A stretch of DNA of 64,000 bases. Origin: Verrucomicrobiia bacterium. GTDB lineage: Bacteria > Verrucomicrobiota > Verrucomicrobiia > Limisphaerales > JADLHS01. The stretch lies in the NCBI GenBank assembly GCA_011525685.1, contig WYBW01000094.1:1-64000 (forward strand), written 5' to 3'. The position numbers and the translations under genes are program-made. This document shows, in pieces, positions 25,633-33,587 of this stretch (within the stretch, counting starts at the first letter, position 1; every line of letters begins with the position of its first letter). The notes beneath the pieces were generated by a model. That model saw nothing but the letters and a program-made list of their open reading frames with translations. It was not told where the DNA came from and did not search any database.

Positions 25633-26184
25633 TCACTGTTTGACGGCGTCGCCGATTTCCTTGAGCGGCTTGATGTTCAAGCTTTCGCCCAGGGCCGAGA
25701 TTTGCTCGGGCCGGATGTCGCCCACCACGTTGACGAGCACCACGCTTTTGGGCTCGATCACGGTCACCGCCACCCCCGCGAGGCTCTGGCCGTCGCGCGT
25801 CTGTGTGTAAATCCCGACGTCTTCGCCGTCCTTGCCCTGCACGTTGACGTTGCGCTCCCAACCGTGGCCTTCGAGCTCCTGCCGGATTTTCCGCACGCGC
25901 TGCTGCATGGCCTCGCGATTTTCATCGTTCAGGCCAACGACGTTGACCCGGACGAGTTGCACGTTCCGCAAAAGTTTGGCGGCTTCGGGCTGGTCCTTTT
26001 CCACCAGTTGAGCGGCGAAGTTGAGCAGATTGCTGCGGACCTGCACCTCGACAAATTCGCAGCCCTTGGCCGGCGGAGCGAGTTGGCCGAAGTCCACAAA
26101 GCCCGGCGACTCGGCGCGGGCGGCGAGGCACAGGCTGGCGGTGACGAGCGAGCAGAGGAGCGGACGGCAAAACAGATTTTTCAT
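25633..26184 (-). CDS. Exported DUF4252 protein
   Basis: Protein of 183 residues with a signal peptide (LFCRPLLCSLVTASLCLAARA). The DUF4252 domain is recognised by FVEVQVRSNLLNFAAQLVE, LVRVNVVGL, GWERNVNVQGKDGEDVGIY and VVLVNVVGDIRPEQISALG. In other bacteria these genes often follow an ECF sigma and anti-sigma pair; none is present here. The ATG at 26184 gives the signal peptide; the longer frame overlaps the RibD-like gene. Confidence 0.75.
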   Translation of the reverse strand: MKNLFCRPLLCSLVTASLCLAARAESPGFVDFGQLAPPAKGCEFVEVQVRSNLLNFAAQLVEKDQPEAAKLLRNVQLVRVNVVGLNDENREAMQQRVRKIRQELEGHGWERNVNVQGKDGEDVGIYTQTRDGQSLAGVAVTVIEPKSVVLVNVVGDIRPEQISALGESLNIKPLKEIGDAVKQ

Positions 26185-26327
26185 GGTGACTTCAAGTTGT
26201 TGTATTGACGGAACGCAAGGTTCCAGTTGTACGCAATACCCGGAAGCGCGTAGATTTGTTTCAGGAATCTTTGCGCGACGACTTTCGCTGCTTTGCCTCC
26301 GAGGTCGGTGAGAAACCTGATCTTGCT

Positions 26328-27110
26328 TCAACGCATCGCGCGTCTGCGCTCAAAAACCAGAAACATCTCGTCCCCAACGCGGCGGGAAGATTTCAACTGA
26401 AACTGCGCAGCGTCCTTGAGCCGCCGGAATCCCACTCCGTCGGCAATGGTCGGAGCGTCGCGTCCGCCGAAGATGTTTGGGCATACGGTCAGGTGCAATT
26501 CGTCCACCAAGCCGGCGCGAAACAAGGCATCGTTCAGTTCACCACCGCCTTCGCACAGCAGCCGATGCACCTTCCATTTCCGGTTCAGCCAACGGAGCGC
26601 GAACGGAAAATTGATTTCGCGTTGACCGCAGATTTTCACTTCGTCGGCCAGAGCGCGGAGCAATTGCAGTTTCGCTTTCGAGGCGCGCGCTGTCGTGAGC
26701 ACGATGATCGGCGAGAAGCGCTGTTTGAACACCTCCGCGTCGGGGTTGATCGAGCCCGAGCCGCTTACAATCACGCGCAGGTTGTACTCAGCGAGCCCGC
26801 GCTTCAGTCTTCGTCGCCGAAATCTCGCCGCTCCCGGACCAAGGTTGATCGGATTCAGGTCCACGGTACGCGCGCCGGCCATCACCGCGTCCGCGGTGGC
26901 GCGCAATGCGAGGAGATGCTCATGGTCGCGCGCGCTGCCGAAGGACGAAACCGCCCGGTTGGCCGTGGCGATCTTGCCATCCGCGGTCATCGCCATGTTG
27001 ATCAAAACGAACGGCAAAGCATCGGCGCGGCAACCAACGCCCGGACGCCTGGGGTTACTGCTTTTCCGGCTTGCTGACTCCGGACTCAGGACTCTGGACT
27101 TTGGACTCAT
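26328..27110 (-). CDS. RibD C-terminal-like (dihydrofolate reductase fold) reductase
   Basis: Protein of 260 residues. A RibD_C/DHFR-like domain starts near residue 33 (LPFVLINMAMTADGKIATAN) and continues with GSARDHEHLLALRATADAVMAGARTV and a C-terminal CEGGGELNDALFRAGLVDELHLTVCP. The natural role in riboflavin synthesis is reduction of the ribosylamino-pyrimidine; standalone domains may have other substrates. The first 25 residues are encoded by an AGTCC-type repeat run and may not be native. Its ATG overlaps the queA stop (ATGA), so it is translated with queA. Confidence 0.82.
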   Translation of the reverse strand: MSPKSRVLSPESASRKSSNPRRPGVGCRADALPFVLINMAMTADGKIATANRAVSSFGSARDHEHLLALRATADAVMAGARTVDLNPINLGPGAARFRRRRLKRGLAEYNLRVIVSGSGSINPDAEVFKQRFSPIIVLTTARASKAKLQLLRALADEVKICGQREINFPFALRWLNRKWKVHRLLCEGGGELNDALFRAGLVDELHLTVCPNIFGGRDAPTIADGVGFRRLKDAAQFQLKSSRRVGDEMFLVFERRRAMR

Positions 27111-28183
27111 AGTATCAGCATCGCATCGCCGTAACTGAAAAAGCGGTAGCCTTGGCGGATCGCTTCCGCGTAGGTGGACAGAATGGTTTCGCGTCCGGAA
27201 ACCCGGCCCGGCGCCGCAAACGCGCTCACCAGCATCAGCAGCGTGGAGCAGGGGAGATGAAAATTGGTGAGCAGCGCGTCCACGAGGCGAAACTCAAAAG
27301 GCGGATGAATGAACATCCGCGTGCGTCCGCCGCCGGCGACGATTCTGCCGTTGTGCTGGGCGGCGATGCTTTCGAGAACGCGGACACTTGTGGTGCCGAC
27401 CGCAATCACGCGGCGACGTTGATCTTTCGCATCATTCACCGCCCGGGCGGTGACGTCGCTGACTTCATATCGTTCCTCATGCATGGTGTGTGCAGCGAGC
27501 ATTTCGGTTTTCACCGGCGCGAACGTACCCAGTCCAACGTGGAGGGTGATGAACTGCACGCTCACCCCGCGCGCCCGGATCTTTTCCAGCAGTGACTTCG
27601 TGAAGTGAAGTCCGGCCGTGGGCGCCGCCACCGAGCCCGCGTGCTCCGCGAAGACAGTTTGATAGCGCTCCTGATCCTCGACAAGTTCGCGCGGGTTGGA
27701 TCGGACGATGTAAGGTGGCAGGGGAACTTCCCCCCACTCAAGCAGGGCGGCAGAAATGTTTTGCGTTCCATCGAACAACAATCGCCGATGACCCTCCGCG
27801 TTCGTCGCGCTGACGATCGCTTGTGTGTGAGTGGGAGTCCCTTCGCGATTCAACAAAGTGATATGAGTTCCAACCCGCGCGCGTTTGCCGGGGCGCAACA
27901 TCACCCACCAATCGTTGACGGCGTTCTCTTCGAGGAGCAGAATCTCAAAGTGACCGCGGGTTCGTGCGTTGATGCCGCGCAAGCGTGCCGGAATGACTTT
28001 TGAGTTGTTCAACACGACGACGTCCCCGGCGCGAAGGTAATCGAGCAACTCGCTGAATTGACGATGCTCAAGATGTCCCGCGTCGCGTCGCAGAACAAGC
28101 AGGCGCGAGGCATCTCTCTGCGCCGCCGGTCGCTGGGCGATCAACTCCGGCGGCAGTTGGTAGTCAAAATCGGCGGTGCGCAT
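27107..28183 (-). CDS. queA: tRNA queuosine synthesis enzyme QueA
   Basis: S-adenosylmethionine:tRNA ribosyltransferase-isomerase of 358 residues. It transfers and rearranges ribose from SAM to preQ1 in tRNA, giving epoxyqueuosine. Matching blocks: the N-terminal FDYQLPPELIAQRPA, then LNNSKVIPARL, APTAGLHFT, FITLHVGLGTFAPV, MHEERYEV and TNFHLPCSTLLMLVSAF. The ATG at 28183 is chosen from the family start MRTADFDYQLP. The stop overlaps the reductase gene by ATGA. The upstream end is divergent from the dcw cluster. Confidence 0.96.
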   Translation of the reverse strand: MRTADFDYQLPPELIAQRPAAQRDASRLLVLRRDAGHLEHRQFSELLDYLRAGDVVVLNNSKVIPARLRGINARTRGHFEILLLEENAVNDWWVMLRPGKRARVGTHITLLNREGTPTHTQAIVSATNAEGHRRLLFDGTQNISAALLEWGEVPLPPYIVRSNPRELVEDQERYQTVFAEHAGSVAAPTAGLHFTKSLLEKIRARGVSVQFITLHVGLGTFAPVKTEMLAAHTMHEERYEVSDVTARAVNDAKDQRRRVIAVGTTSVRVLESIAAQHNGRIVAGGGRTRMFIHPPFEFRLVDALLTNFHLPCSTLLMLVSAFAAPGRVSGRETILSTYAEAIRQGYRFFSYGDAMLIL

Positions 28184-28339
28184 CGCGCGGCACGTTAGCA
28201 AGCCGCGCTAGGCGGGACAATCCGAGTCGCCACAGTCTGGGTTGCCGCGGATGGCGAACCCACTACCGGATGGGGGAGTGCGGACGACCGCCCCCAAGTT
28301 TTGGGTGTCGCTCACTGAGCGATCAAAGTTGTCCGCAGG

Positions 28340-28440
28340 TTGATGGGAGGTTGTGAATAACTTTTGAATAAGTGGGGCAGAATCTTGTTGACCTGGTGGG
28401 GCATGGTGGGTAGAAGTAACAGCGTTGTGGGGGAAAAGGC
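28340..28440 (+). promoter_or_regulatory. mraZ promoter with MraZ-box-like repeats
   Basis: TTGACC (28388-28393), a 17-base spacer and TAGAAG (28411-28416) form a plausible sigma-70 promoter. The spacer contains TGGGG-CATGG-TGGGT (28397-28411). MraZ of E. coli binds TGGGN repeats separated by five bases, so binding here would block the promoter (autorepression). Extra TGGGN motifs lie at 28344 and 28373. TGTGAATAA (28352-28360) and TTTGAATAA (28363-28371), 11 bases apart, resemble DnaA boxes or simply an AT-rich upstream element. Confidence 0.65.
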
Positions 28441-28466
28441 TGTTCGCATCCCCTAGTGTGAACAAA

Positions 28467-28931
28467 ATGCCGGACAACCAAACAGTTCCGCAGATCTACT
28501 ACAACTCGATCTACCGCCACGGCGTGGACCAGAAGCGGCGAGTTCAGATCCCAGCCAAGTGGCTGCCCGGCGATGAGAGCGTCGAGTTCACTTTAATCCT
28601 TTGGCCCAAGTCCAAAGAAGGTCCGTGCCTGCGTGTTCTGCCTCCTTTGGAGATGGCTCAACTGATGGAGTCCATTGACGCCATGCCCAACAGCGATCCG
28701 AACAAGACCGTCCTCAAGCGTTTCATCGGCAGCGAGTCGGTGCAGATTGCGACGGACAAGACCGGCCGAATATGTCTGCCTGAAGAGATGGCCAAAGCCG
28801 CCGGCATCACGGACGAAGTCACGCTGGTCGGTTTGTTGGACCGGTTCGAGATTTGGAATCCGGAACGTTATCAGAAGGTCAAGGCCTCCGACGCCGTCAT
28901 GGCGCAGGAAGCCTTCAAACTCATGGAATAA
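28467..28931 (+). CDS. mraZ: Transcriptional regulator MraZ
   Basis: Protein of 154 residues with two AbrB/SpoVT-like swapped-hairpin DNA-binding repeats: SIYRHGVDQKRRVQIPAKW near 12-30 and VQIATDKTGRICLPEEMAKAA near 92-112, ending FEIWNPERY. It normally binds TGGG repeats in its own promoter and represses the dcw operon. It is the first gene of the division and cell-wall cluster, as in most bacteria. The ATG at 28467 fits the family; the longer frame begins inside the promoter. Confidence 0.92.
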   Translation: MPDNQTVPQIYYNSIYRHGVDQKRRVQIPAKWLPGDESVEFTLILWPKSKEGPCLRVLPPLEMAQLMESIDAMPNSDPNKTVLKRFIGSESVQIATDKTGRICLPEEMAKAAGITDEVTLVGLLDRFEIWNPERYQKVKASDAVMAQEAFKLME

Positions 28932-28936
28932 CCCTT

Positions 28937-29593
28937 ATGAGCATCGTGCGATTACTCGCCGCCGGAAAAAGTCTGGTCGGCGTTCAAACCACCACCAGCC
29001 GCTATCGCGAGGACAAACGCGCCCGCCTCCCCAAATTCGGCTCCACCAAAAACCCCTTCGCCGCGCCGGCCAGCGCCACGCCCGCCGCCCCGGCGAAGCC
29101 CAAACCATCCCCCGCGCCAGCCACGCCACTTGTGCCAGCCACGACCCCCGCGCCCGTCGCACCCGCGCCCGTCGCACCCGCGCCCGTCGCAGCCGCGCCC
29201 GTCGCACCCGCGCCCGTCGCACCCGCGCCCGTCGCACCCGCGCGCGCCACCGACCCCGCGGCCAACCCCCTCCCGCCCGCGGCGCCCGCCGACACCCGCC
29301 TCCGCCGCGCCGTGCGCCGACTCCGCGAATGGTGCGTGGACGCCAACCCCCTGCCGCGCCTGGCCGGCCCGGCCCGCTCCGCCGCCACGCCCGCGCCCAG
29401 ACACACCGGCGCCCCCATCCAAAGCGAACTCACCCTCGACCACGTCCAAGTCCTCCGCAACGACCTCAGCGAAGCCGACCTCGAAATCGTCGTCGCCCGA
29501 CCCGCGCGCCGCGCCGACCAAGACACACCAGAAGAACCCAACACCTGGAGCCGCCTGGCCACCCGCATCTTCGTCCGCCCCGAAACCGATTAA
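28937..29593 (+). CDS. Proline/alanine-rich protein between mraZ and rsmH
   Basis: Protein of 218 residues. The conserved-looking N-terminus MSIVRLLAAGKSLVGV is followed by RYREDKRARLPKFGSTKNPF. A Pro-Ala linker of about 75 residues contains six perfect or near-perfect PAPVA units. The C-terminal third (RLRRAVRRLREWCVDANPLPRL to LDHVQVLRNDLSEADLEIVVARP) looks globular. I do not know the family; position only five bases after mraZ suggests a dcw-linked role in verrucomicrobia. No signal peptide or transmembrane helix. Codons here switch to extreme C-ending usage. Confidence 0.65.
   Translation: MSIVRLLAAGKSLVGVQTTTSRYREDKRARLPKFGSTKNPFAAPASATPAAPAKPKPSPAPATPLVPATTPAPVAPAPVAPAPVAAAPVAPAPVAPAPVAPARATDPAANPLPPAAPADTRLRRAVRRLREWCVDANPLPRLAGPARSAATPAPRHTGAPIQSELTLDHVQVLRNDLSEADLEIVVARPARRADQDTPEEPNTWSRLATRIFVRPETD
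29147..29236 (+). repeat. 15-base tandem repeat encoding PAPVA
   Basis: Six head-to-tail units of CCCGCGCCCGTCGCA; the fourth unit has one change. The unit is five codons, so length changes keep frame. It forms the middle of the linker in the mraZ-rsmH interval protein. Confidence 0.92.
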
Positions 29594-29626
29594 CCGGCGC
29601 ACACCGCGAACCCATGCACACCCCAC

Positions 29627-30667
29627 ATGAACCCCCCGCCTGGCACCCAGCAACCTCCCCCGTCACCGCCAGACCCGGGCCACTACCACCACCAACCCGT
29701 CCTCCTGGCCGAAGTCCTCGAAGCCCTGCGCCCGCGGCCCGGCGGACACTATGCCGACGGCACCCTGGGCGGCGCCGGCCATGCCGCCGCCATCCTCGAA
29801 GCCAGCTCCCCCACCGGCTGGCTCTGGGGCTGCGACCGCGACCCCGACGCCCTCACCGCCGCCCGCGCCCGACTTGCCCCCTACGCCGGCCGCTATGAAA
29901 TCCGCCAACTCAACTACGCCGACCTCGACACCTGGCTCGCCCCCGCCACCTGTGACGGCATCCTCCTGGACCTGGGCGTCAGCTCGCCCCAACTCGACCG
30001 CCCCGACCGCGGCTTCAGCTTCCGGCACGACGGCCCCCTCGACATGCGCATGGACCCACGACAAACCCTGACCGCCGCCGACCTGGTCAACCACACCAGC
30101 CCCGACGAACTCGCCCGACTCCTCTGGGAACTCGGCGGCGAACGCCACTCCCGACGCCTCGCCCGCGCCATCGTCCACCACCGCCAACGCGCCCCCTTCA
30201 CCACCACCCGACAACTCGCCCGCCTCATTGAAAAAATCCTGCCGCGCAAAGGCCGCACCCATCCGGCCACCCAAACCTTTCAAGCCCTTCGCCTCGCCGT
30301 GAACGACGAACTCCCCTCCCTCCAACGCGGACTCGACGCCGCCCTCAAACTCCTCAAACCCGGCGGCCGCCTCGCCCTCATCACCTTTCACTCCCTCGAA
30401 CACCGCCTCGTCAAAAACTTCGGGCGCGCCCGGACGCAGGACTACACGTCCCCTGGAGGAATGGACGTTCCGCAGTGGCGATCCCCGCGCCCGCCCTGTG
30501 GAGTACTCGAGACCCACCTGCCCCGCGCAGGCGAAACCGCTACTCCACAGGGCAAACCCCAACTCCGCTGGCTCCAACGCAAAGCCATCAAACCCGGCCC
30601 CGCCGAACTCGCCGCCAACCCCCGCGCCCGCAGCGCCCAACTCCGCGTCCTGGAAAAAAACCCATGA
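29627..30667 (+). CDS. rsmH: 16S rRNA m4C1402 methyltransferase RsmH (MraW)
   Basis: Enzyme of 346 residues that N4-methylates 16S C1402 with SAM. Motifs: HHQPVLLAEVLEAL, YADGTLGGAGHAAAIL, DGILLDLGVSSPQLD, GFSFRHDGPLDMRMD, TFQALRLAVNDEL and GGRLALITFHSLEHRLVK. Near the C-terminus residues 290-309 (PCGVLETHLPRAGETATPQG) interrupt an otherwise family-like end. They are encoded by a palindromic element at 30494-30552. The proline-rich first 18 residues may be dispensable. The stop overlaps ftsL by ATGA. Confidence 0.93.
   Translation: MNPPPGTQQPPPSPPDPGHYHHQPVLLAEVLEALRPRPGGHYADGTLGGAGHAAAILEASSPTGWLWGCDRDPDALTAARARLAPYAGRYEIRQLNYADLDTWLAPATCDGILLDLGVSSPQLDRPDRGFSFRHDGPLDMRMDPRQTLTAADLVNHTSPDELARLLWELGGERHSRRLARAIVHHRQRAPFTTTRQLARLIEKILPRKGRTHPATQTFQALRLAVNDELPSLQRGLDAALKLLKPGGRLALITFHSLEHRLVKNFGRARTQDYTSPGGMDVPQWRSPRPPCGVLETHLPRAGETATPQGKPQLRWLQRKAIKPGPAELAANPRARSAQLRVLEKNP
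30494..30552. repeat. Palindromic element inserted in frame in rsmH
   Basis: A 59-base element with perfect 12-base inverted ends, CCCTGTGGAGTA and TACTCCACAGGG. A nested hairpin CCTGC-CCCGC-GCAGG lies inside. It keeps the reading frame and adds about 20 residues. The same ends flank an insert in murB at 40353-40450. Confidence 0.82.
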
Positions 30668-31203
30668 CCAAAAACCGCAAACACCACACCGCCGCCCTCC
30701 GCTTTGGTCCGGCCCTCAAAGCCTTCCTCCTCTGCGCCCTCATCGGCAGCGCCGGCGTCGGCTACGTCTGGCAAAAAAGCCAGATCGAACAACTCGCCCG
30801 CCACATCAAAAACCGCGAACTCCGCCTCGCCGAACTCCAATTTCAAAACGACAAAGCCCGCGTCCAACTCGGCCGCCTCCGCTCCCCACTCGCCCTCGAA
30901 CAACGCATCCGCGACCTCCACCTCGGCCTCGCCAAACCCCTCGAAACCCAAATCTGGCGACTCCCGGAACCCCCGGACCAACCCCAACCCGACCCCGCCC
31001 ACGCCACACCCACCTTCCAGTCCACCCTCCGCAGCACTGCTCCGGAGGACAAGCCGGCCCGAACCGCGGAGCATTCCACCGAACCCGCGCCCCGCACTGA
31101 AATCAACTTAGCCCACGGAGCGGGCGCCCCCTTTGAAAAAACCCGCATCACCGCCTGGCTCAAACCCAACTCCGCACCCGCCCCACACCCTGGCCGCCCA
31201 TGA
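30664..31203 (+). CDS. ftsL: FtsL-like division protein
   Basis: Protein of 179 residues in the ftsL position. A basic cytosolic N-terminus is followed by one transmembrane helix (ALKAFLLCALIGSAGVGYVW, about 16-35). A predicted coiled coil (KSQIEQLARHIKNRELRLAELQFQ onward) has the leucine spacing of FtsL. A proline-rich C-terminal tail is encoded partly by a family B repeat (31011-31064) and ends inside another direct repeat. FtsL works with FtsQ/FtsB to activate FtsW-FtsI. The start overlaps the rsmH stop. Assignment rests on position and topology, since FtsL has little sequence conservation. Confidence 0.78.
   Translation: MTKNRKHHTAALRFGPALKAFLLCALIGSAGVGYVWQKSQIEQLARHIKNRELRLAELQFQNDKARVQLGRLRSPLALEQRIRDLHLGLAKPLETQIWRLPEPPDQPQPDPAHATPTFQSTLRSTAPEDKPARTAEHSTEPAPRTEINLAHGAGAPFEKTRITAWLKPNSAPAPHPGRP
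31011..31064. repeat. Family B element inside the ftsL coding region
   Basis: Its reverse complement closely matches 41118-41170, including TCCTCCG, GCAG, TGCGGAGGGTGGACTGGAA and the GGTTCGGGCC edge. Here it encodes part of the FtsL tail in frame. Confidence 0.75.
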
Positions 31204-31503
31204 CCCCCCGCGCCCACAACTTACGCCGCCGCCCGTGTCGCCATTGGTTGAGGAACCGATGGCCGCGGGCGGACGGCGACCCTTTGCCACCCGCGCCCGC
31301 CGCAAAACCCCGTATCGCGGCGTGGCCGCCCCGCAGCTTTACACCGGCGACACACACCGCCACCCCGACCTGCGAGCCGGCCCGAACCCCGCACCGCTCC
31401 ACACCCTGGCCGCCCATGACCCCCCGCACCCGGCACAACCTTTCGCCGCCGCCCGTGTCGCCATTGGTTGAGGAACCGATGGCCACGGGCGGACGGCGCT
31501 CCT
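31185..31503. repeat. Pair of ~100-base direct repeats (period 216) across the ftsL stop
   Basis: 31185-31285 and 31401-31503 are nearly identical. Each contains the hairpin CCATTGGTT-GAGG-AACCGATGG. The ftsL stop codon lies in the first copy. No protein is convincing in the intervening bases. Confidence 0.85.
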
Positions 31504-31663
31504 CCGCCGCCCGAGCCGGTTGGAAAACCGGCGCTACAAACCGCCACGCCGACTTTCCAGTCCACCCTCCGCAAAACTGCTACGCCCGTCCTCCGCACCA
31601 CCCCTGCTATGGAGCATGGAGACGACGGGGACACTCACCCACGGACCCGACCCCTTGACCCGC
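31204..31663. other. Repeat-filled spacer between ftsL and ftsI
   Basis: 460 bases without a credible gene although all frames are fairly open because of extreme C-richness. It holds the second direct-repeat copy, and at 31513-31597 a family B element with GCCGGTTGGAAAACCGGC (31515-31532). No clear promoter or ribosome site for ftsI is visible. Confidence 0.6.
31513..31597. repeat. Family B element in the ftsL-ftsI spacer
   Basis: GCCGGTTGGAAAACCGGC then CGCTAC, followed by CGCCGACTTTCCAGTC and a CCCTCCGC...TAC...CCTCCGC part. It contains the same modules as 41087-41178, in another order. Confidence 0.75.
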
Positions 31664-33583
31664 ATGGCCAAACGACTCCAACTCCGACGCCTCCTCCTCC
31701 TGGCCCTGCTCCTGGGCGCCGCCTTCCTCGGCCTGGGCTACCGCCTCGTGGACCTCCAAATCCTCCGCCACGACGAACTCCACGCCAAAGCCCTCCGCAA
31801 CACCCTCTACCAAACCACCCTCGAACCCCGCCGCGGCGACATCCTCGACGCCAACGGCCACATCCTGGCCACCAGCTCCTTCGTCAAAACCATCTGCGCC
31901 GACCCCTCCCTCATCGGCCCGCACCATGCCCAGGTGGCCCGCCTCCTCGCCCCGCTCCTCCAGCTCCCCGAAGCCGACCTGGCCGAACGCCTTCAACCCC
32001 GCCTCCGCCAGAACGAGCACGGCCACATCCTCACCAACCGCTACGTCGTCCTCAAACGCAAGGTCAAACCCGATACCTGGCTGGAAATCCGACACGCCCT
32101 CAGCAACCTTCACCTCGGCCTCGACGAAAAATCCCTCTCCAAAGCCCAACGCGCCGCCCTCCACGACCTCCGCTCCAAGGCCATCTTTGCCGACCCCCTG
32201 GACGATCAGCTCCGCGAATACCCCAACAAATCCCTCGCCGCCCATGTCCTCGGCCACGTCGGCTTGTCCGAGCGTCTCCTCCAAGGCTCGCCCATCCTCG
32301 AAACCTCCGGCAAGGACGGCCTCGAACTCTCCCTCAACTCCAAACTCGCCGGCGTCCACGGCTGGCGCTCCTCCGAAACCGACCGCCGCAGACGTGAACA
32401 ACTCACCTGGCGCGCCCAGCACGTTGAACCCCGCGACGGTTACAACGTGGTCCTGACCATTGATTCGGTCATCCAACACTTCCTGGAATCCGCTTTGGCC
32501 GAGGGGATGGAAAAGCATGACCCGGTGAGCATCTCGGGCTTGGTTGTCCGCCCGCGCACCGGCGAAATCCTGGCCATGGCCAACCTCCCCACGTTCGACC
32601 CCAACCAGCCCGGCTCGAACCCGGACGCCCGCCGCAACCGCATCATCACCGACGTGATGGAACCGGGGTCCACCTTCAAGATTGTCGTCGTCTCCGGCGC
32701 CTTGAACGACCAATTGGTTCGCCTTTCCGATCAGTTCGACTGTGAACACGGCCATTTCGCTTTTGGCGGCCGGGTCCTCCACGACCACGGTTCGTACGGT
32801 TCGCTCTCCGTGGAACGAATCATTACCAAGTCCTCCAACATCGGTGCGGCCAAGATCGGCATCAAACTGGGCAACCAGCGTTTGTACGACTACGTATGCA
32901 ACTTCGGATTCGGCGCGCGCACTGGCATCCCTTTGCCGGGCGAAGTCAAGGGCATCGTCCATGAAGTCAAGGACTGGAGCAAAGTCAGCATCGCGCAAAT
33001 CCCCATGGGCCACGGCATCGCCGTCACGCGCCTGCAGATGGCCATGGCCATGTGCGCCATCGCCAACGACGGCTGGCTGATGCGGCCGATGCTGGTGCAG
33101 CGGCTGGAGGATCGCGAAGGCCGCGTGGTTGCGCGCTACACCCCGCAGCGCGTGCGGCAGGTTATCAGCGCTCAAGCGGCCCGCCAGACCGTGGCCGCAC
33201 TCAAGACCGTGGTTTCCTCCGAGGGCACCGCGCCGAAGGCCGCCCTCGAACACTACAGCGTGGCGGGCAAGACCGGCACAGCCCAGAAGGCCGGTGTGGG
33301 TGGTTACATGCCCGGGAAGTACATCTCGTCCTTCATCGGCTTTTTCCCAGCCGACAATCCCGAACTTTGCATCACAATCGTCATGGATGAACCGCGTCAG
33401 GGTTACTACGGTGGGCAAACCGCCGCGCCCCTCTTCCGCCAGGTTGCCGAACGTGCCGCCAATTATCTGAACATCCGTCCCGATCAAATCGAAATCAAAC
33501 AGGCGGACAACCAACCCGCCACCGCCGGCCCGAGCACCCGCAATCCTGGCACTGTCGCCGCGAGGTCACCGGCCAACCCATGA
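31664..33583 (+). CDS. ftsI: Division transpeptidase FtsI (PBP3)
   Basis: Class B penicillin-binding protein of 639 residues that crosslinks septal peptidoglycan. An N-terminal transmembrane helix (LLLLALLLGAAFLGLGYRLVD) precedes a dimerisation domain beginning RGDILDANG. Transpeptidase motifs: S336-TFK with the acylated serine, S390-SN, and K536-TG. No PASTA domains. The ATG at 31664 directly precedes the basic RLQLRR before the helix; ATGs at 31616 and 31520 fall in repeat DNA. Codon usage shifts from C-ending to mixed near 32.4 kb within this gene. Confidence 0.94.
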   Translation: MAKRLQLRRLLLLALLLGAAFLGLGYRLVDLQILRHDELHAKALRNTLYQTTLEPRRGDILDANGHILATSSFVKTICADPSLIGPHHAQVARLLAPLLQLPEADLAERLQPRLRQNEHGHILTNRYVVLKRKVKPDTWLEIRHALSNLHLGLDEKSLSKAQRAALHDLRSKAIFADPLDDQLREYPNKSLAAHVLGHVGLSERLLQGSPILETSGKDGLELSLNSKLAGVHGWRSSETDRRRREQLTWRAQHVEPRDGYNVVLTIDSVIQHFLESALAEGMEKHDPVSISGLVVRPRTGEILAMANLPTFDPNQPGSNPDARRNRIITDVMEPGSTFKIVVVSGALNDQLVRLSDQFDCEHGHFAFGGRVLHDHGSYGSLSVERIITKSSNIGAAKIGIKLGNQRLYDYVCNFGFGARTGIPLPGEVKGIVHEVKDWSKVSIAQIPMGHGIAVTRLQMAMAMCAIANDGWLMRPMLVQRLEDREGRVVARYTPQRVRQVISAQAARQTVAALKTVVSSEGTAPKAALEHYSVAGKTGTAQKAGVGGYMPGKYISSFIGFFPADNPELCITIVMDEPRQGYYGGQTAAPLFRQVAERAANYLNIRPDQIEIKQADNQPATAGPSTRNPGTVAARSPANP

Positions 33584-33587
33584 AACC

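Noticed and set aside
29147-29236. Possible CRISPR array (regular 15-base repeats)
   Set aside because: Units are directly adjacent without spacers and encode PAPVA within a protein.
31200-31658. Possible proteins in the ftsL-ftsI gap
   Set aside because: Several frames are open but all are Pro/Arg/His-rich and built of DNA repeats; none has a plausible start or motif.
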